Part shown: positions 1-8,700 of the stretch, one piece after another
How the letters are laid out: each line of letters starts with the position of its first letter
Position numbering within the stretch: the first letter of the stretch is position 1
Source of the DNA: Candidatus Kuenenia stuttgartensis
GTDB taxonomy: Bacteria > Planctomycetota > Planctomycetia > Gemmatales > Gemmataceae
DNA: 64,000 nt
NCBI GenBank assembly: GCA_945875585.1
Contig: CAMCLK010000004.1
Span: forward strand, 1-64,000
Direction: 5' to 3'
The notes under the pieces: generated by a model
The model's database searches: none
What the model saw: only the letters and a program-made list of their open reading frames with translations
Told to the model about the DNA's origin: nothing
Made by a program: the position numbers and the translations under genes

Positions 1-174
1 GCAGGCCAACACAGCCCCTTCCACCGCGCTGGGAATCTTGGCCAAAGCAGTGGCGTTCACCACCGACAGCATGTCTCCAGCGGCCAAAACCCCGATTGCC
101 TGCCCTGCGGGGGTGGCGCACCGGATGGTGGCGCTGTCGGTACTGGCAGCCGCCGAGTTATGGCCAAACTCCAA
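1..174 (-). CDS. Possible partial CDS running off the left edge, start unresolved
   Basis: Read on the minus strand, the first about 190 bases give an open frame with protein-like composition: an 'EFGHNSAAAS' start, then a Gly/Ala-rich stretch 'ATPAGQAIGVLAAGDMLSVV'. It runs to base 1, so the rest lies outside the window. This frame is closed upstream by a TGA near 190. A neighbouring minus frame is open from 421 to 158 and also looks protein-like ('SIARPMELSFRNIQSQLKKM'). The coordinates given assume a TTG start at 174. A real gene starting near 421 with a frameshift around 175-190 would explain both frames. I recognise no family. Confidence 0.25.
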   Translation of the reverse strand, partial: MEFGHNSAAASTDSATIRCATPAGQAIGVLAAGDMLSVVNATALAKIPSAVEGAVLAC

Positions 175-435
175 CCGCCCGCCATGCTTGGCTCATTTTC
201 TTGAGCTGGGACTGGATGTTTCGGAAGGAAAGCTCCATTGGACGGGCAATGGACAATACGTCCGCCGTGGCCTGCGTCCGCTGCCCCAGGCTTCCACGGG
301 CCATAAACGGCTCCACAACATTTGGGAAAACTGGTAAGCCACTCGATTTGCCAATCAAAATACTGCGCATTCTCGCCAAACACCCCATTCGCTGCGCTGC
401 CGTGGCTTGGTCTTGATTCAAACGCCGCCGTCGCT

Positions 436-1002
436 ATGGTCGCCCGATTGAGACCAAGGCGGGGAAACTGCGTGCTGACATTGGCCGATTATTGCCGGAA
501 CATCCGGCTACTGGTACTCGATGTGGACGGCAGCCTGACGGCTGGCGGCATTATCTACGCTGCTGGCGAAGGTTCCCCCGGTCTGGAAATCAAGGAATTC
601 TTTGTGCGTGACGGTTGGGCCATCAAGCATTGGCAACGGGCTGGTGGCGCATTTGCCATTGTGACAGGCCGCCGCGGACCAGTGGTGGAACGCCGGGCGC
701 GCGAATTGGGAGCCAACTTTTTGGTGCAGGGTGCCGAAGACAAGATACCGGCATGGGAGCAAACGTTGACCAGTGCCGGGGTGGAACCCCACCAAGCGGC
801 AGTATTGGGAGACGACGTGCCCGATGTGCCGCTTTTGGCCAGAGCAGGTTTGGGTGCGGCACCAGCGGACGCCTGCGCGGCAGCGCGCAAAGCGGCACGG
901 GTGGTGTTGAGACACTGCGCTGGACGTGGTGCGGCACGGGAACTGGTGGAGCTGATCATGCGGGTTCAGGGTAGTTGGAACACCAAGGCGGGGGGTAACT
1001 GA
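436..1002 (+). CDS. kdsC: 3-deoxy-D-manno-octulosonate 8-phosphate phosphatase (KdsC-like HAD hydrolase)
   Basis: HAD-superfamily phosphatase of the KdsC/YrbI type, which removes phosphate from KDO-8-phosphate in the cytoplasm during lipid A/KDO synthesis. Seen in the sequence: HAD motif I 'LLVLDVDGSLTAGGI' with nucleophile Asp29 and Asp31, motif II 'IVTGRRGPVVERRA', and the C-terminal motif 'VLGDDVPDVPLL' with the acidic metal ligands. There is no large cap domain, as expected for the tetrameric KdsC group. At 188 residues it has the usual family length. The ATG at 436 is preferred over an upstream in-frame start at 322; a GTG at 472 is also possible. It ends 2 bases before an LptC-like gene, the same envelope pathway, which supports the assignment over a generic HAD phosphatase. 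Substrate specificity is inferred. Confidence 0.85.
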   Translation: MVARLRPRRGNCVLTLADYCRNIRLLVLDVDGSLTAGGIIYAAGEGSPGLEIKEFFVRDGWAIKHWQRAGGAFAIVTGRRGPVVERRARELGANFLVQGAEDKIPAWEQTLTSAGVEPHQAAVLGDDVPDVPLLARAGLGAAPADACAAARKAARVVLRHCAGRGAARELVELIMRVQGSWNTKAGGN

Positions 1003-1004
1003 CG

Positions 1005-4000
1005 ATGTGGACGCCACGGCGCATCGTACTCCTGGCTTTTGGCTGGATCCTGTTTATTGCAGGCTACACCGGCTACAGCACTGTGCTGGGCGGTATCGAT
1101 GGCATGCCCCCACTGCCACAAGCCTACTGGCCACGCCAAACTTCGGAATTGCCTCCCATTCCAGAGCGACCCGCTTCCCGCGTGGTGGCCCGGTTGCAAT
1201 CGGCCTTTGGCGCCGAGTGCCCGGAAATTCACCGACAGATCAAGGTTGAGGTGGCCACGCGAGGCATGGTGTTCGCTGCGGATCATTTCAAAATCGAAAC
1301 CGATGGACGCGTCTGCCTCACACCGCTGAGCGTTGTGATGTTTTCAAAAGACCGTACCGATCCAAGACCTCCCGAAGTGACAACCATCCGCGGCCAAGTG
1401 GCTTACCTCCGTTTCGACCGCCCGGTAACGCAGTACACGGAAATTGGCAGCCGAAAGATCGTGGCCGCCGAAATCAGCGGGTCCATCGAGCTGACCAACA
1501 ACCGCCGGACCGCGGAACGTGGGGATGACCTGAGCGTTTTCATCCCTTCAGGGCCCGTTTACTATTCCGACGAGAAGAAGCTGATATGGTCGGATGATTC
1601 CGTGCATCTGGTGGACAACCAGAGCCGGCCAAGGCCATCCGAAGTGCGCGGCCGTGGCCTTGAGATCGAACTGGCGCCAGAGCAACCCGCACCCAAATCG
1701 ACCGGAACCACACCCGTTGTACGCAAGCAGCGGAGCGATGGTATTTCCGGGGTGAAAAGGCTGCTTCTGAAAAAGTCGGTGGACATGCACCTTGTGGTGC
1801 GTGAAGATTCGGGATTTTTGGCTCAGGGCGCTCCTGCCAAGGCAGCTCCAGCAACAACCAAACCAGTGCCCGAAGAAACGGCGCTTATAGCTGTCAAAAC
1901 GCCAGGATCATTCACCTATCTGTTTCGTCCGGAACGTGAAGGCAATCAAGCCATATTTGCGGCAGGCCCTTCCGACCTCGAGCATAAACTGCCCGGCGAT
2001 GTGACCGTAACCCGGTTGCACGAAAGCAAGGGGCAGGTCGATCAACTGATTTGCACCCGCCTTGAGTTGGTGATGCGACGCAAGGGCGGGTCTGGCTCAC
2101 CGGGTGATGCTCCGAGCCGGTCGCACGATATCGATCAGGCGCGCGCCACGGGACCGGAAGTGGTGCTTACCTCAGACGGCGAAAAGCTCGAGGCACGCGG
2201 CAACGACTTCCTCTTCGAGGCCATTCTGGCTCGGACCACATTAAAAGGCGCGCCGAGCATGAGTGCCAATCTCGACGGCAACCTGCTGCGCGCGCGGGAA
2301 CTGCAAGTATGGCAAGTCCGAAAAGCAGACAAAAAACCAACTGATAGTGGTGGTATTGAACGGCTGGTGGCCATTGGGCCGGGTGACATTGTGCTGCATG
2401 AGAAAGTACCCGGCAAAAAACCAGCCACAGCACGCTGGAACGACCGCCTGATATCGGAACGCGACGGCAAATTCGACAGGCTGACCCTGACGGGTGATGC
2501 CGCTTTCCGAGACGAACAGGGCGATCAATCACTGGAAGGGCAAACACTCAAGGTTTGGATGCCAGCGCGTGAACCGGCACGCTCGGCAACCGCCACAGCA
2601 GCCAAGCCCGGCCCGACAACCAGCCCGGTTTCAGGGATCCGTCGGCTCGACCGCCTTGAAGCACTTGGAGCCGTCAAGGCAAAATCGCGGGAATTGGATA
2701 TTCACGACGCCGCAAGGCTGATGATCTGGTTCAAAGACGCTCCGCCGCCTGTCAGGCCCGCCGCCATTTCAGCGAACACCACGTCCACAAGATCCGGGCC
2801 GATGGCGGTTCAGTTGATACCACCCCAACCAGCGGGAACCAGACCCGCAAGCCAACTCAATCCGTTGGGACTGCCCGACAACTCGGGGGGCAATGAAGAA
2901 TCACGGCCTATCGATCTCAGTTCCCGCACCATCGAAGCGTGGGTGTTGCGTTCAGATGTCGGCAACAGGCTCGACAGGCTACGCTGCGAAGGTTCTGTTA
3001 TTGTTTTGCAGGCACCTGGCAAGCCGGGTGAAAAGGGCGTGGATATCCGCGGCGAGACACTCAACCTGACTGGCTCTGTCGATGGGCATTTGCTTTCCGT
3101 TAGCGGAGACTTGGCTCAATTGCGGCTCGACCGCATCCTCATTGTCGGGCCCGAGGTGAATATCGACCAAGCGGCCAACAAGGCATGGGTGAATGGTATT
3201 GGCGCCATGCAGATGGAAAGCGCCACCAACTTCCAAGGCGGCAAACTCGAACGACCTGTGCCGCTGGAAGTTCACTGGAACAAGTCGATGCTGTTCAATG
3301 GCATTTACGCCGAGTTTCACGGTGGCATTCAGGCCGAGCAAGACAGCGCTCGATTGGCATGCCAGAGTCTGCAGGTGCATTTTGACAAACCTGTATCGCT
3401 CAAGGGGGGCAATAAGCCTGAACAGCCGGCGCGGGTAAGCCACATGGTCTGCGACCAGCGTGTGCGCGTGGAAGATTTTGTCCGCGAAGGGGAAAAACTG
3501 GTCCGCCACCAGCGCATCAGCGCCGTAACCCTATCCATGAACAAACTCGATAAAGAAGACAACGCGCCACCCGGTAAGGAAGGTAACGAAGTACGCGCTT
3601 CCGGCCCGGGAGAGGTGCGCATCCTTCAGCAGGGTGGTCCAGATGCCCTTAATACTAGCCCCATGGCTCCGGCTAACCCTGCCGCCCCCAAAGCTGTCAA
3701 GGACATCGACATGAAGATGACCTTGGTTGCCTTTCAGGGGAGCATGTACGCAAACAACCGCGCGGGCACGGCATCGTTTCTCGACAATGTGCGCGTGCTT
3801 CATTTCCCATGCAACGACCCCAATATTGATATTGCGCCTGAACGACCGATACGCGAACTGCCCGAGGGCGCCCTATCAATGCGCTGCGACAGGCTCGATG
3901 TGCTGAGCAGGCAGGACGGTGGAAAAACCAGACAAGACATGCGCGCGCGTGGGCGGGTTACGGTGCGGTCGAGAGAGTTTTCCGGAAGCGCGGAAATGGT

Positions 4001-4181
4001 CACATTCGATGAGGCGAAAGACCAAGTGATTTTCCACGGGTCAGAGACCATGCAGGCTTCACTTTACAGGCAGTTAAGGCTGGGTGCCGCACCCGATGAA
4101 ATCAAGGGCCGGAAGATCACCTACAGCAGGGGAACGGGCCAATTCCGCATTGATGAAGGCACCTGGCTGGGTGGGAATTAG
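1005..4181 (+). CDS. Giant LptC/LptA (OstA)-like envelope protein
   Basis: A 1058-residue protein starting two bases after the kdsC stop, so probably cotranscribed. The N-terminus has a short basic start and a hydrophobic segment at about residues 7-28 (membrane anchor or signal peptide). The remainder is soluble, beta-rich and repetitive. Several segments look like the LptA/LptC/OstA fold, for example 'LEALGAVKAKSRELDIHDA', 'LRCEGSVIVLQAPG' followed by 'VDIRGETLNLTG', and a last copy around 'MRARGRVTVRSREFSGSAE'. Pro/Ala/Thr-rich linkers (for example near residues 280-295) separate the blocks. LptC and LptA proteins of proteobacteria are only about 190 residues, so this is about five times larger. 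Its place after kdsC suggests a role in carrying LPS-like lipid across the periplasm. The domain call is by motif resemblance and gene order. Confidence 0.6.
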   Translation: MWTPRRIVLLAFGWILFIAGYTGYSTVLGGIDGMPPLPQAYWPRQTSELPPIPERPASRVVARLQSAFGAECPEIHRQIKVEVATRGMVFAADHFKIETDGRVCLTPLSVVMFSKDRTDPRPPEVTTIRGQVAYLRFDRPVTQYTEIGSRKIVAAEISGSIELTNNRRTAERGDDLSVFIPSGPVYYSDEKKLIWSDDSVHLVDNQSRPRPSEVRGRGLEIELAPEQPAPKSTGTTPVVRKQRSDGISGVKRLLLKKSVDMHLVVREDSGFLAQGAPAKAAPATTKPVPEETALIAVKTPGSFTYLFRPEREGNQAIFAAGPSDLEHKLPGDVTVTRLHESKGQVDQLICTRLELVMRRKGGSGSPGDAPSRSHDIDQARATGPEVVLTSDGEKLEARGNDFLFEAILARTTLKGAPSMSANLDGNLLRARELQVWQVRKADKKPTDSGGIERLVAIGPGDIVLHEKVPGKKPATARWNDRLISERDGKFDRLTLTGDAAFRDEQGDQSLEGQTLKVWMPAREPARSATATAAKPGPTTSPVSGIRRLDRLEALGAVKAKSRELDIHDAARLMIWFKDAPPPVRPAAISANTTSTRSGPMAVQLIPPQPAGTRPASQLNPLGLPDNSGGNEESRPIDLSSRTIEAWVLRSDVGNRLDRLRCEGSVIVLQAPGKPGEKGVDIRGETLNLTGSVDGHLLSVSGDLAQLRLDRILIVGPEVNIDQAANKAWVNGIGAMQMESATNFQGGKLERPVPLEVHWNKSMLFNGIYAEFHGGIQAEQDSARLACQSLQVHFDKPVSLKGGNKPEQPARVSHMVCDQRVRVEDFVREGEKLVRHQRISAVTLSMNKLDKEDNAPPGKEGNEVRASGPGEVRILQQGGPDALNTSPMAPANPAAPKAVKDIDMKMTLVAFQGSMYANNRAGTASFLDNVRVLHFPCNDPNIDIAPERPIRELPEGALSMRCDRLDVLSRQDGGKTRQDMRARGRVTVRSREFSGSAEMVTFDEAKDQVIFHGSETMQASLYRQLRLGAAPDEIKGRKITYSRGTGQFRIDEGTWLGGN

Positions 4182-4442
4182 CGCAAGTTTCAGATAAATG
4201 GGTTTTTCGGAAATATAATTTAATAGTTCCGGTGGGACCGGCGGGACGCCGGTCCCACTTATCTTATGCGCACCCCGCAACCTTCCATCTAAAAATATTA
4301 CTATTAAAAGGCCGGTGGGACCGGCGTCCCGCCGGTCTTCTTCTAGACTTACTTAAATATTAAAAGACCGTCGGGGCGCCGGACCCACCAACCTTAAGAG
4401 CCAATCGGGAGATTGGCGCTTAAGGTTGTGTGCTTTCAACAA
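4182..4442. repeat. Intergenic block of GC-rich palindromic repeats
   Basis: This convergent gap holds at least three related GC-rich elements. Copy 1 has a perfect inverted repeat 4232-4242 / 4248-4258 around a 5-base loop. Copy 2 (about 4310-4337) shares the 'ggtgggaccggcg' core and forms 4319-4325 / 4331-4337. Copy 3 (about 4363-4388) is a diverged half copy beginning with a similar 'tattaaaagaccg' lead; copy 2 has 'tattaaaaggccg' in front. AT-rich spacers of 30-60 bases separate the copies. This is the pattern of REP-like or MITE-like intergenic repeats. They could also fold as bidirectional terminators, since the gap separates convergent genes. Confidence 0.75.
4389..4428. terminator. 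Long intergenic hairpin, probable bidirectional terminator
   Basis: Bases 4389-4398 pair with 4419-4428 (10 bp), then after one mismatch 4400-4405 pair with 4412-4417 (6 bp) around a 6-base loop. The hairpin lies just 3' of the DUF1552 gene on the minus strand and downstream of the LptC-like gene on the plus strand. There is no long T tract, so termination is inferred from position and stem strength. Confidence 0.5.
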
Positions 4443-5723
4443 TCAAAAACCTTCGAGTCGGTTTTTCGCGTCGCCGAACTCTGACAGCTTCACGCCGTAT
4501 CTGTCCATCAGCGACAAGAAGAGGTTGCACATTTTGCGCTCGGGCTTGCCGTTGTAATCCAACACGCGGCCCGTGCGGATAGTACCACCCAAACCGCCAA
4601 CCATAACCACCGGCAAGCGGGTTGCCTCGTGGCCTCCGGTCAGCATGCTCGAGCAGTACAGCAGAGTGGAGTTGTCGAGAATCGACTGGCCGTTTTCCTT
4701 GATGGCATCAAGTTTTCCAGCCAAGTAAGCCATTTGCTCCAAGAAGAAACGGTTCACCTTCAACCAATCGGCGGAATCCGAGTGCGACAGCAGGTGGTGG
4801 ATCATGTAATCCACACCCAGATTGGGGAACCGGAGCGACGAGTGATCGTTGTTGAGCTTCAACGAAGCCACGCGCGTGGTATCGGTTTGGAAACCCAGCA
4901 CCACAATGTCGCACATTAAGCGCATGTGCTCGGCAATGTTTTGTGGAATGCCGTCGGCAGGTCGTGGCGCGGATGGTTTGGGATCGGGGCGTTTGCCTTG
5001 TAGCTCGCCACGCTTCCCGGCATTTTCGATACGGCGTTCCACCTCACGGACCGAGTCGAGGTATTCATCGAGCTTGCGGGCATCTCCCGTGGCAAGGCGG
5101 GGGCGGAAAGCCTTGGCATCGTCCATTACGGCATCAAGAACACCTTTATCGCCTTTGCCAGCATCGTCTTTGAACAGGCGGTCGAAAGCCAACGATGGGT
5201 AAAGCTCCAAAGGCGTGGGAGTTGTCGGCGACGTCCACGATATATGGGAGCTGTAAAGCATGGAATAGTTCTTGTGGACCGACGGGTTGGCGGCCTCACA
5301 CCCCAGCACCAAGCTCGGAACCTTGCACGGTGCGCCGTAGGTTTGCGCCAACACCTGATCGATGCTGGTACCGGAGCGGATCTCGCCTCCCGATGCCAGT
5401 GGAGCACCCGACAGCAGGTTCCCTGTCTGTGAACTGTGGATATTCCCCTTCAGGGCCTCGGCGTTGTAAAGACCGTTGACAAGAACCAGCCGATCTTTGA
5501 ACGGATCGAGCGGTTCCAGAACCTTGCCTAGGCTCATGCCCTTGCCTTCGCCTTTTGCCCACCATTCGCGGCTGTGAAAGCCGTTACCGGAAAAGAGCAC
5601 TGCAAATCGCTTGGGAGGAGCCGACTCCGTAGAGCCCGTGGCCAGCGAGGCCAAATAGGGCAGAGCCACGGTCACCCCGGCGCCCTTAAGAAATGTGCGG
5701 CGGTCGTGTCGGTTGATGGTCAT
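4443..5723 (-). CDS. DUF1552 exported protein, partner of the upstream DUF1592 cytochrome
   Basis: A 426-residue protein of the planctomycete DUF1552 family (function unknown). The N-terminus 'NRHDRRTFLKGAGVTVALPY' resembles a Tat signal (RR-x-F-L-K), so export in folded form is likely. Family features seen: 'KRFAVLFSGNGFHSREWW' at the start of the mature part, 'VNGLYN', the middle 'SGTSIDQVLAQTYG', and the C-terminal 'LKLNNDHSSLRFPNLGVDYM' to 'HHLLSHS' segment. The ATG at 5723 has a GGGAG 7 bases upstream. It follows the 1380-residue cytochrome gene by 52 bases on the same strand, the usual family pairing. No catalytic activity can be assigned. Confidence 0.85.
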   Translation of the reverse strand: MTINRHDRRTFLKGAGVTVALPYLASLATGSTESAPPKRFAVLFSGNGFHSREWWAKGEGKGMSLGKVLEPLDPFKDRLVLVNGLYNAEALKGNIHSSQTGNLLSGAPLASGGEIRSGTSIDQVLAQTYGAPCKVPSLVLGCEAANPSVHKNYSMLYSSHISWTSPTTPTPLELYPSLAFDRLFKDDAGKGDKGVLDAVMDDAKAFRPRLATGDARKLDEYLDSVREVERRIENAGKRGELQGKRPDPKPSAPRPADGIPQNIAEHMRLMCDIVVLGFQTDTTRVASLKLNNDHSSLRFPNLGVDYMIHHLLSHSDSADWLKVNRFFLEQMAYLAGKLDAIKENGQSILDNSTLLYCSSMLTGGHEATRLPVVMVGGLGGTIRTGRVLDYNGKPERKMCNLFLSLMDRYGVKLSEFGDAKNRLEGF

Positions 5724-5775
5724 GTTCTGTCTCCCTCGGTTCTGTTCCTTGATTCAAGTGTACGCCACAAACAGA

Positions 5776-8700
5776 TCAGTTGTCGGAAGGCACATCCCGG
5801 CCGCGGATCTCGCGGAACGGCTGGCTCGTAACAATTTCCGCAACTGCTTCACCTATGCGATAGCCATTGGCTTCTAGGCGCTTCACCATGCGGTCGAGTA
5901 ATGGTTCATCGGCCAGTTGTGTACCACGCCCCAAGGCATAACCCAGCAGCTTGCGGCAGAACTGGCGCACAAAGGCGTCGCGACGGGTGGCGGTTAGTAG
6001 CCTCCGAAGGCCGTCGAGACCGTCGAGTTCGGTGCCATCCTTGAGTTTCGCGTGGGTATCGATGGCGCGATTGGCCAGATCGCGCGTCCGCAATCGGCCG
6101 ATGGCATCGTAGCCTTCCAAGCTGTAACCGATGGGATCGATGCGTTGATGGCAGACGGCGCATCTGGGGTCAGCAGCGTGCTTTTCGACCAACTGCCTGA
6201 CAGTCAGACCGGCCGTTTCGGATTCATCTTCCGGCAGTTGCGGGACATTTTTAGGAGGTTTTGGAAGTTTTTCGCCCAGAAGAACCTCCGAAACCCAGTT
6301 GCCCCTCAGTACAGGGCTGGTGCGTGAGGCGCCCGACTGCTGCGAAAGCGTTGCTGCCAAGGTCAGAATGCCACCTCTGCCATGCTTGCGTGTACCCTCC
6401 ACACGCCTCCATGCTGGGCCGTCCACGCCGGGAATACCGTAATGCTTGGCAAGATCGCCATTGAGATACGTATAATCAGCATCGATCAAGTCCAGAATGG
6501 AACGATCGCGGGTAACGATATCGTTGAGGAACAACACAGTTTCCTCGCGCATGGCGCCCTTCAGGGCACCAAACGACGGGAAGTGCCGGGGGCTCTTCTC
6601 GTCGGTCTTTTCAAAGGCATAAAGGTGCAGCCATTGCAAACCGAACTCGGCAGAAAGCCTGCTGGCGCGAGGATCTGCCAGCATCCGGCGCGCCTGAGAA
6701 GCCAAAACCGTAGGGTCGGCAAGCTTTCCCGCCGTTGCCAGATCCATGAGCTCCTTGTCGGGCGCGCTAGACCACAGGAAGTAGCTTAACCGCGTGGCCT
6801 GCTCGATGCCTGAAACCGAGCCGCTTTTGGTGCCAGCCACAGGGTTTTCAAGCCGGTACAAGAACGATGGCGCTGCCAGCACCCGCGCCAAAACCAAACG
6901 GACAGCCTCGTCGTGCGGCAGTTCTTGGTCGCGCAGGCTGCGGTAAAGACCGCGCAGCTTGTCTTTTTCGCCGGTCGACAGAGTTCTCCTCCAAGCACGG
7001 TCTGCAAGAGCGACAACAGCATCCACATGCTTCGGTTCAGCAGCCACCAGTTCCTTGAGGAATTCAGCGGCACGCGCCTTGATGGGCTCGCGCATGGGGG
7101 TGAAGGCGCTCGGGTCGGCATCCTGCGTGGCGAACTGCCAGAGTTGCTCGAACGCATCCACCAGCTTCAGGGCGTCGTGGCTGACAAAATGGAATTCCTT
7201 CCACAACCGATCCAACTCGGCTGCTTGGGAGTCGTCAAGCATCAGGCGCCGCAACTGGTCGTCTTCACGGTAGAAGAGTGTCAAGGTCACCACTTCATCC
7301 ACTGGTACAATTTTGGAATAGCACAAGGCGATGGGGAACAGATTTCTGAAAGCCTCGAAATCGGCCGTGATGCGTTTGCGCGCGGCACTGGCTTCAGCCA
7401 CTAAGATAGGATCGGCATACGCCAGTCCCTTTTCTCCATCCGACCAAGTCGAGGCACCGGCGACAGGACGCGAACCACCGGGTGCCAGCGCGTTGATTCC
7501 CTCTGGCCGCGTGGTTGTCGCTCGCAACTGAGCGCTGCCTTCGGCATCGAGCAGGACGCCAGTAGCCACGAATTCACAACCACTGATCAGGTCAGCAGGC
7601 AAGCGAACTTCCACTACTGAAGGCGCCTTCATGGCCAAGGTTTGGGGAGCCAGCGGTTTGCCACCTGCGGGGTGATTGCCAAACAATGCTGGATCGAGCC
7701 CGGCAAGGCTATTGTCTCCAGTAGTCGCGGGGGCGGATGCATTCAGTTTGGCTGCTGCCCGCACTAAAGGCCCTGTTGCAGCCAATAGGTCGCGGCGCAG
7801 AAGAACGTCGGCAGCAACCGGGGCAGGTGTGGCAGGTGCCTGCTTGAGCAAGTTCTGCATGTCGGCTGCAAGAGTACTTTTCGACTCTGCTGTGGAGGCG
7901 GCGCGCCATCGTGCCAGCAAGGAACCGGCAGGAATGACCGGGCCCGCACCACCACCATTGTCGGACTCGCTGTGAAAGTGCCACACCGCGGGGTTGCCTT
8001 GGCGGTCGGCGTGTGGATTGCCGGCGAGAATATCGGGAGAAACGTCCTTGGCAAGATCCCAAGCGCGGCTAGGGTTCGAGCCTAAGATCGCCAGATCCAC
8101 GGCTGTCAGGTCGCAGGAATGATTGCCATCGCGAGGCCCGATGATCATCGAGACCAAGTCGCCCGCCTTAACTTCAATACCAGCGAACGGACCAATTTTG
8201 ACATCATTGGCGCCATGGGCTATCCCAGTAGCCAAACGCTGGCGTGTTGTGCCCCGGCGCACTTCCAGAGTCCATGTCACACCATTACCACATTCGGGAT
8301 GGGCATGGCGTACTAAGGCTTCAGCCTTCACCGTATCCGCGATCGGGCTTTGCCAACTAATAACGACACGGCGAGTTGGAGCAGGGTGAACCGCCACGCC
8401 GTGACCTTTCATGGTCCCGGGAACACGAACGGTGGTGTTTGACGAATTAGCAACCACACTCAGGGCGTCGGCACCCACCCATCCCTTGATAAAATCGTAA
8501 TTCTGAGAGTTGGCCGACTTTTGGGTCATGTGGCCATCCACTTTGGCGGGGCCGCCGCCAATTCCCAGAACTTCAAACCATGCGGCAAGAAGATCAGGGG
8601 GCACTGAATGGGTTCGGGCCAGAGCGTCGATTGCCTTCGCATCGGGGTTGGCGGGAGCTTGAGCCGCTGCTTTAAGGCAGGCCTGGGCGGTTTGCGCCAC

